From JAYWIG01 sp043789035 (GTDB lineage Bacteria > Pseudomonadota > Gammaproteobacteria > Burkholderiales > Burkholderiaceae_E): a stretch of DNA of 7,312 nt. The stretch spans positions 1 through 7,312 of the forward strand of contig JAYWIG010000310.1 in NCBI GenBank assembly GCA_043789035.1, written 5' to 3'. A model generated the notes under the pieces. That model saw only the letters and a list, made by a program, of their open reading frames with translations, made no database searches and was not told the origin of the DNA. The position numbers and the translations under genes are program-made. Of this stretch, positions 1 to 5,400 are shown piece by piece (within the stretch, counting starts at the first letter, position 1; each line of letters begins with the position of its first letter).

Positions 1-1304
1 TCGAAGACGCTAAGCGGGCTTTTTCTGCGGTCGCGCTTAAGAAAAGGCTCAGGTTCGAAGTAGGTATCGAAGCTGGCTCAGAAGACAAACTAGTAGGCGA
101 CCCAACAAGGTTAAAGCAAGTGCTGTTTAACCTGCTCGATAACGCCTTTAAGTTCACTTCTAGCGGGATTGTGCGTTTAACCGCCTCGGTCGAAATTGAG
201 GAACAAGACTCGCAAGAAACTAATCTGCTTTTTGAGATAAAAGACTCAGGCATTGGTATTGCGCCTGAAAAGCACAAAAAGGTATTCGAGCTATTTGCTC
301 AAGCCGATGATTCCACTTCAAGGCAATTTGGCGGTACCGGCTTAGGGTTGTCACTTTGCAAAAGCCTCGCCACTGCTATGGAGGGCGATGTATGGTTGGA
401 CAGTACTGAAGGCGTTGGCACAACCTTTTTCTTTAGCGCAACCGTGGCCCGACAATTGAATGATGAGAACACTGGTTTGGGCGAAGCAGAGAAGGTTTCT
501 AACTTGACGCTTGCCACTGAGTTATACAATGGGAAACGCGTTTTAATTGCCGAAGATGACACGATTAACCGAGCGATTTTGACTCGCCTTGTTCAGCGTC
601 TAGGCGCTGAGCCAACGATTGCCATGGATGGCGTCGAAGCGTTGGAACTCGCAACGCGTCAAGAGTTTGCTCTTTTGCTGATTGGTACTGCGATCCCCGG
701 TTTGTCGGTCCTCCAGGTTACCAAGCAAGTGCGCGAGTGGGAGCGAGCCCGAATTGAGTCTGGCATCTCAGTGCTAGGCACTCAAATTGTGGCCATTAGC
801 GGGTCTTTAAGAGTAGCCGGTCGTGAAGATTGCATCATGGCAGGTGTAGATGACTATCTCATCAAGCCATTTTCATCCGAGCTCTTCTTCAAGCAATTGG
901 CAAACCCGCGGGTTCGGGGATGGAATGATCGATTTGTATTTTCTAACCCTAAGCTCGACGTGTTCGAAGCCGAGGTTGGTGCTGAACGACTGGGATTAGA
1001 CTTAAAAACTGTGGGTGATTTAGCAGCAATTTTTCTTAGTCAATTACCGCAGTTTAAGCGCGAACTGCTGAATGCTGTGAGCAGTAATGACGCAAACTGC
1101 AGCGCTCATTGGTTGCATTCTTTGGCTGGCTCATTATTGACGCTAGGCGCGCATAGGTCCGGGCATTTTGCAAGGCAGCTAGAGCTCGCGGTCGCACAAG
1201 TTGCGTTTTCTGAGTTATCACCAGTATTTTTGCAGTTAATGGACGAACTCGATGCCGTGGAAGAAGCTGTTAGGCGATTTATCTCTGAAATAGCTACAGC
1301 ATAA
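1..1304 (+). CDS. Hybrid sensor histidine kinase, C-terminal part (HATPase - degenerate receiver - Hpt); 5' end outside window
   Basis: This is the C-terminal part of a membrane-type hybrid kinase for multistep phosphorelay. The frame is open from the window edge (first full codon at 3), so the GTG at 120 is internal and not a start; 433 residues are visible. Residues are counted from the codon at 3. The sequence starts in the linker after the dimerisation/His-phosphotransfer helices, which are not seen. The HATPase_c domain has the N box NLLDNAFKFT (43-52), the G1 box DSGIGI (81-86) and the G2 box GGTGLGL (110-116). A receiver domain follows at about 177-299. It keeps the acidic pair Glu184/Asp185 and Lys288, but has Gly228 (codon 684-686) where the phospho-acceptor Asp should be, and Ser266 at the usual Thr position. 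The C-terminal Hpt domain (about 318-425) has phospho-acceptor His372 in HSLAGS (codon 1116-1118). The layout resembles BarA/ArcB-type kinases. Signal, sensor domain and partner regulator are unknown. The gene ends 9 bp from a convergent gene. Confidence 0.93.
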   Translation, partial: EDAKRAFSAVALKKRLRFEVGIEAGSEDKLVGDPTRLKQVLFNLLDNAFKFTSSGIVRLTASVEIEEQDSQETNLLFEIKDSGIGIAPEKHKKVFELFAQADDSTSRQFGGTGLGLSLCKSLATAMEGDVWLDSTEGVGTTFFFSATVARQLNDENTGLGEAEKVSNLTLATELYNGKRVLIAEDDTINRAILTRLVQRLGAEPTIAMDGVEALELATRQEFALLLIGTAIPGLSVLQVTKQVREWERARIESGISVLGTQIVAISGSLRVAGREDCIMAGVDDYLIKPFSSELFFKQLANPRVRGWNDRFVFSNPKLDVFEAEVGAERLGLDLKTVGDLAAIFLSQLPQFKRELLNAVSSNDANCSAHWLHSLAGSLLTLGAHRSGHFARQLELAVAQVAFSELSPVFLQLMDELDAVEEAVRRFISEIATA

Positions 1305-1313
1305 TTTTGCTTA

Positions 1314-2489
1314 TCAATTAAGGCGAAAGCCCTTCGCTGATTGCTCAGCAAGTGCTTGCATAAAGTCTAAACAACGCGAGAGTTGCTCGGTTTCAACGTA
1401 TTCGTCAGGTTGATGGGCGACGCGAATTTCGCCTGGCCCACAAACAACAGTTGGCACACCGGCATCTTGCAAAATACCTGCTTCCGTTCCGAAACTTACG
1501 CGGCCGACTTGGTTGTCTTTACACAATGGCATGATGGCCTGCGCTAAGTAGGTGTTGCCATGCTCATCCAAACTGGGTGAGTCGACAATTTCGGTCACGG
1601 TAATACCGCATTGCGCGGATATCTTTCGCATTTCCTTGCTTAAGTGTTCTGCATAGACTTTGATAGGGTCGAGCATTGTTGCAGTTTTTACGCCAGGTAG
1701 TGAACGTATCTCAAAAACAAATTCACAGTCTTTCGCCGTGATGTTGTGTGCTGTACCGCCATTGATTTTGCCGCAATGCACGCTGCTGTAGGGGAACTCG
1801 AAACCGCTGTGGCTGGCTGCGTCTTTAAGCTGTTGCTGTAATTTGTTGATGAATACAATCATCTCCGCAGCCATTTCAACTGCGCTCACGCCTTGATCGC
1901 GCAATGAAGAATGAATTTCAAACCCGGTGACGTTCACGCGATAAATCGCTGCGCCTTTGTTTGCAACCACTACCTTCATTAAAGTTGGTTCACCAATAAC
2001 ACAAGCGATTGGCTTAATTTTTGCAGTCTGGAAATGCTTAGCCAGCAACTTCATGCCGTGCATATTACTTTCTTCGTTGTATGACAAGGCAATGTGGATT
2101 GGTGTCTTTAAAGTCTTTGCGGTAAACAAAGGAATTGACTCAATAATGCAGGCAATAAAGCCTTTCATGTCGGCAGAACCACGGCCCAACAGTCGGCCAT
2201 TTCTATCAGTAAGCGCGAAAGGATCACTCGTCCAATTTTGCCCTGTCACTGGAACAACGTCGGAGTGTCCGGAAAGCATCAAACCCGGTACATCGCGCGG
2301 GCCGATGGTGGCGTAAAGATTTGCTTTGCCAGCCTCGTCACCTTCCTGTACAAACACTTCGCCACCGGCGGCTTCAATTTTGTTAGCGGCCCAATCGATG
2401 AGGGCTTTATTACTGTTGTAGCTCACTGTGTCGAAACCTACTAAGGTTGTAAGCGTTTCGATTGTTTTTGTAATGGCTGAATTTGTCAT
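1314..2489 (-). CDS. argE: M20-family metallopeptidase, probable acetylornithine deacetylase
   Basis: This is a complete 391-residue protein, normal for the family. ArgE hydrolyses N2-acetyl-L-ornithine to ornithine and acetate in cytoplasmic arginine biosynthesis. The M20 di-zinc site is complete by alignment: His75 in GHSDVVPV, bridging Asp107 in GSADMKGF, the general base Glu139 and ligand Glu140 in YNEES, Glu167 in GEPT, and His359 in AHQPDEY. His193 in IHSSL sits in the dimerisation (lid) domain, which interrupts the catalytic domain at about 178-290. The phrases WTSDPFALT, SADMKGFIAC and VVCGPGEI match the ArgE branch rather than DapE or carboxypeptidase G2, but M20 substrate specificity is hard to assign, so a related N-acyl amino acid deacylase remains possible. 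The ATG at 2489 is supported by a Shine-Dalgarno-like GAGA five bases upstream. Only two bases separate it from the uvrA stop codon, which indicates one transcript. No signal peptide is visible. It ends with TGA, facing the kinase gene. Confidence 0.88.
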   Translation of the reverse strand: MTNSAITKTIETLTTLVGFDTVSYNSNKALIDWAANKIEAAGGEVFVQEGDEAGKANLYATIGPRDVPGLMLSGHSDVVPVTGQNWTSDPFALTDRNGRLLGRGSADMKGFIACIIESIPLFTAKTLKTPIHIALSYNEESNMHGMKLLAKHFQTAKIKPIACVIGEPTLMKVVVANKGAAIYRVNVTGFEIHSSLRDQGVSAVEMAAEMIVFINKLQQQLKDAASHSGFEFPYSSVHCGKINGGTAHNITAKDCEFVFEIRSLPGVKTATMLDPIKVYAEHLSKEMRKISAQCGITVTEIVDSPSLDEHGNTYLAQAIMPLCKDNQVGRVSFGTEAGILQDAGVPTVVCGPGEIRVAHQPDEYVETEQLSRCLDFMQALAEQSAKGFRLN

Positions 2490-2491
2490 TT

Positions 2492-5400
2492 TTATCTCGA
2501 TGCAATGAATTCTGAAAGTAAGCGTTCTGTATGTGTTGCCGTCGTTTTCTTCGGTTTAATGATTTGTTGTGGTGAGCCTTGCGCAACCACTTTACCACCG
2601 CCCGTGCCGCCTTCAGGCCCCATATCAATAATCCAATCGGCAGTGGCCCAAATGTCGAGGTTGTGTTCAACCACCACAACAGTATTTCCAGCATCGACTA
2701 GGCGATGCAATACTTTAATAAGCTTTTCGACGTCAGCCATGTGTAGGCCAACCGTGGGCTCATCAAGTACATACAAACCCGTAGCTTTTCGTACTTGCCC
2801 AGCGGCACGCTTGGTGGCATTTTGCGCAGCCTCGCGTGGCATTTCGATAGGCGTTTCTCGCAAGGTGGCGAGTTCGCTAACGAGCTTGATACGTTGCGCT
2901 TCGCCACCCGATAGCGTAGGTGAAGGTTGCCCTAAGGTGAGGTAACCCAAGCCAACATCTTGCAATAGTTTGAGTGGATGAAGAATACTGGCATGGGCAG
3001 CAAAGTATTCGACCGCCTCATCGACCGACATTGCCAAAATATCCCCCACGCTTTTATCGCGCATGGTGATGGCCAGTGTCTCTCGATTAAAGCGTGCACC
3101 TCGGCAGCTTTCACACAGCACTTTTACATCGGGCAAGAAATTCATTTCGATGGTTTGCATGCCTTGACCTTCGCAGGTCGGGCAGCGGCCGTTACCGGTA
3201 TTGAACGAAAAACGATTGGCCGCATATCCACGTAACTTGGCTTCATTACTCTCGGCGAACAGCTTTCGAATATGGTCCCAAAAACCAATGTAGGTCGCCG
3301 CGCAAGAACGTGGCGTTTTACCAATCGGTGTTTGATCAACTTCGAGAACTTTGGTGATACCTTCCCAACCAGTTAAGGCTTTCATGCCCAGCAAGTTTGG
3401 AAGCTCTTTACGATTATTTTTAGCGCTCACAAGGCCTTGTAAGTTGGCTAAAAGTAGATCACGCGCAACCGTGGATTTTCCCGAGCCTGATACGCCAGTA
3501 AGGACGGTTAAGCGTTCAAGTGGAATATTGATGTTAATGCCGTGAATGTTATGTAGCACCGAATCTTGAAGCGCTATTACTGGGTGATCTTTGGTAATCG
3601 CTCGCCTTGGTTCTTTGGAATGCTTTAACGGCGTGGCCAACATACGCCCAGTAATGCTATTCGGGTTGGCTTTGATATCGGCCACCGTACCGCTGGCAAT
3701 AATGTAGCCACCTAAGCGCCCAGCACCGGGGCCTATGTCGATGACATGATCGGCTCTGGCAATGGTGTCCTCGTCATGTTCTACTACGATTAAGGTGTTG
3801 CCTCGACCTTTGAGCTTGTCTAAAGTATCAAGCAATACTCGGTTATCCCGTGGGTGTAAACCAATGGTTGGTTCATCAAGCACATAGCAAACACCTTGCA
3901 AAGTCGAGCCTAGTTGCCCTGCCAATCGAATGCGTTGCGCTTCGCCACCCGATAAGGTGGGAGCGCTTCGATCTAGAGAGATGTAGCCAAGGCCTACATC
4001 GTCTAGGAAGCGCAAACGCCCTGCAATTTCTGTCAAAATATCTCGGCCAATCTGTGCCTCTCGACCTGTTAGTTCTAAGTCGACTAACCATTGCGCAGTT
4101 TGTGAAACAGGCAAGCTTGTCATCTGCGCGATGGATTTGTTTTTTAATCGAACCGCGAGTGCTACAGGATTTAAACGATCACCATGGCAGCTGATGCAGA
4201 TTTGGGTTTCGTCTAACTCATCGTCAGTCGGTTCCGCCGCAAGGCTGTCCATCTCATCTTTGTGCGATGCCTTAGGAACAAATTTCACACCAGTGCCTAG
4301 GCAGCCTGTACACCAACCCATTTTGCTATTGAACGAAAACAGCCGGGGGTCAAGTTCGGCAAAACTAGTGCCGCAACTAGCGCACGCCCGTTTGGTGCTA
4401 AATAGTGTTGAGGGTAGTTGGGCCGCTATGCTCTTATCGGCTTTGTATTTATCGAGCTCACCCAATACCATCACCAAGCCTTTGCCTAGATCGAGTGCTC
4501 GCTTAAGGCAGTCTCTTAGCGCCAACTCATTAGCAGGCGACACTAACAGATCTGCCACTGGCAATTCAATGTTGTGCTCCATGTATCTATCAATACGGGG
4601 GAAGGGCTTGGTGGGGACAAACTCTTTATCGATTCGCAAATGGGAATAGCCCTTGCCATTGGCCCATTTTGCTAAATCGGTGTAAACACCTTTTCTACCC
4701 ACCACTAAAGGCGCCAGTAGCCCAATGTGTTGGCCTTTAAAGTCGCGCATGATACGGTTCACAATCACATCGAACGATTGCTCGTTCACTGCCAAATCAC
4801 ATTTTGGGCAGTATTGCGTACCAAGCTTCACATACAGCAGGCGCAGGAAATGATAAATCTCAGTGAGTGTTGCAACCGTGCTCTTACGCCCACCACGACT
4901 GGTGCGCTGTTCAATGGCTACCGTCGGCGGTATGCCGAAAATACCATCAACGTCTGGCTTTGATGCGGGCTGAACAAACTGGCGAGCATAGGCATTGAGT
5001 GATTCCAAATAACGGCGCTGGCCTTCGCCAAAAACAACGTCAAAGGCGAGTGTGGATTTACCGCTGCCCGATACGCCGGTAATCACTGTCATCTTTTCGC
5101 GCGGTATTTCAACATCGATATTTTTAAGATTATGCTCGCGGGCATTGTGTACCTGAATGCTGTTATTGCGCGGACGACGAATCGCAGCTTGGAGGCTGAT
5201 GCCTTCTTCGGCAATATAGGCAGCCGTGCCACGCTTAGCCCACTGGGTTAACTCATAGTCATAGGTTTTCAGCGCCTTGCCGGTAGCCGACCTGGCAACG
5301 TTTTCATCGCTTCTCAGTTCTTGCGGTGTGCCTTGCGCCACAATCATGCCGCCTTCATCGCCACCTTCTGGGCCTAGGTCGATCACCCAATCTGCTGCCG

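Larger units (their letters stand above)
2495..5164 (-). other. UvrA unit B (second half of the fusion; UvrB-binding domain present, insertion domain absent)
   Basis: This segment encodes about 890 residues that align from end to end with a normal UvrA. The UvrB-binding domain follows the TSRGGRKSTVATLTEIY segment and starts near YCPKC (about 4813-4394). The first zinc module (cysteines encoded 4384-4301) is followed by only 34 residues before CISC (4198-4187). In ordinary UvrA more than 100 residues, the insertion domain, occupy that position. In the second ATPase domain, the usual RSNPA sequence after the Q-loop is RSCAA. A basic, alanine-rich insertion of roughly 20 residues sits between the signature helix and Walker B (about 2872-2780). 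Confidence 0.85.

Noticed and set aside
120..122. GTG as start codon of the kinase gene
   Set aside because: The frame continues upstream to the edge with kinase-like sequence (VGDPTRLKQVLFNLLDNA), and a start here would cut through the N box of the ATPase domain.
1323..1337. Small inverted repeat (5-bp arms, 5-base loop) near the end of the argE-like gene, considered as a terminator
   Set aside because: The stem is short, lies inside the coding sequence and is not followed by a T-run on either strand.
4131..4649. A 172-codon plus-strand open frame opposite uvrA
   Set aside because: It lies entirely within unit B of UvrA on the other strand and has low-complexity Ser/Leu composition and no recognisable domain.
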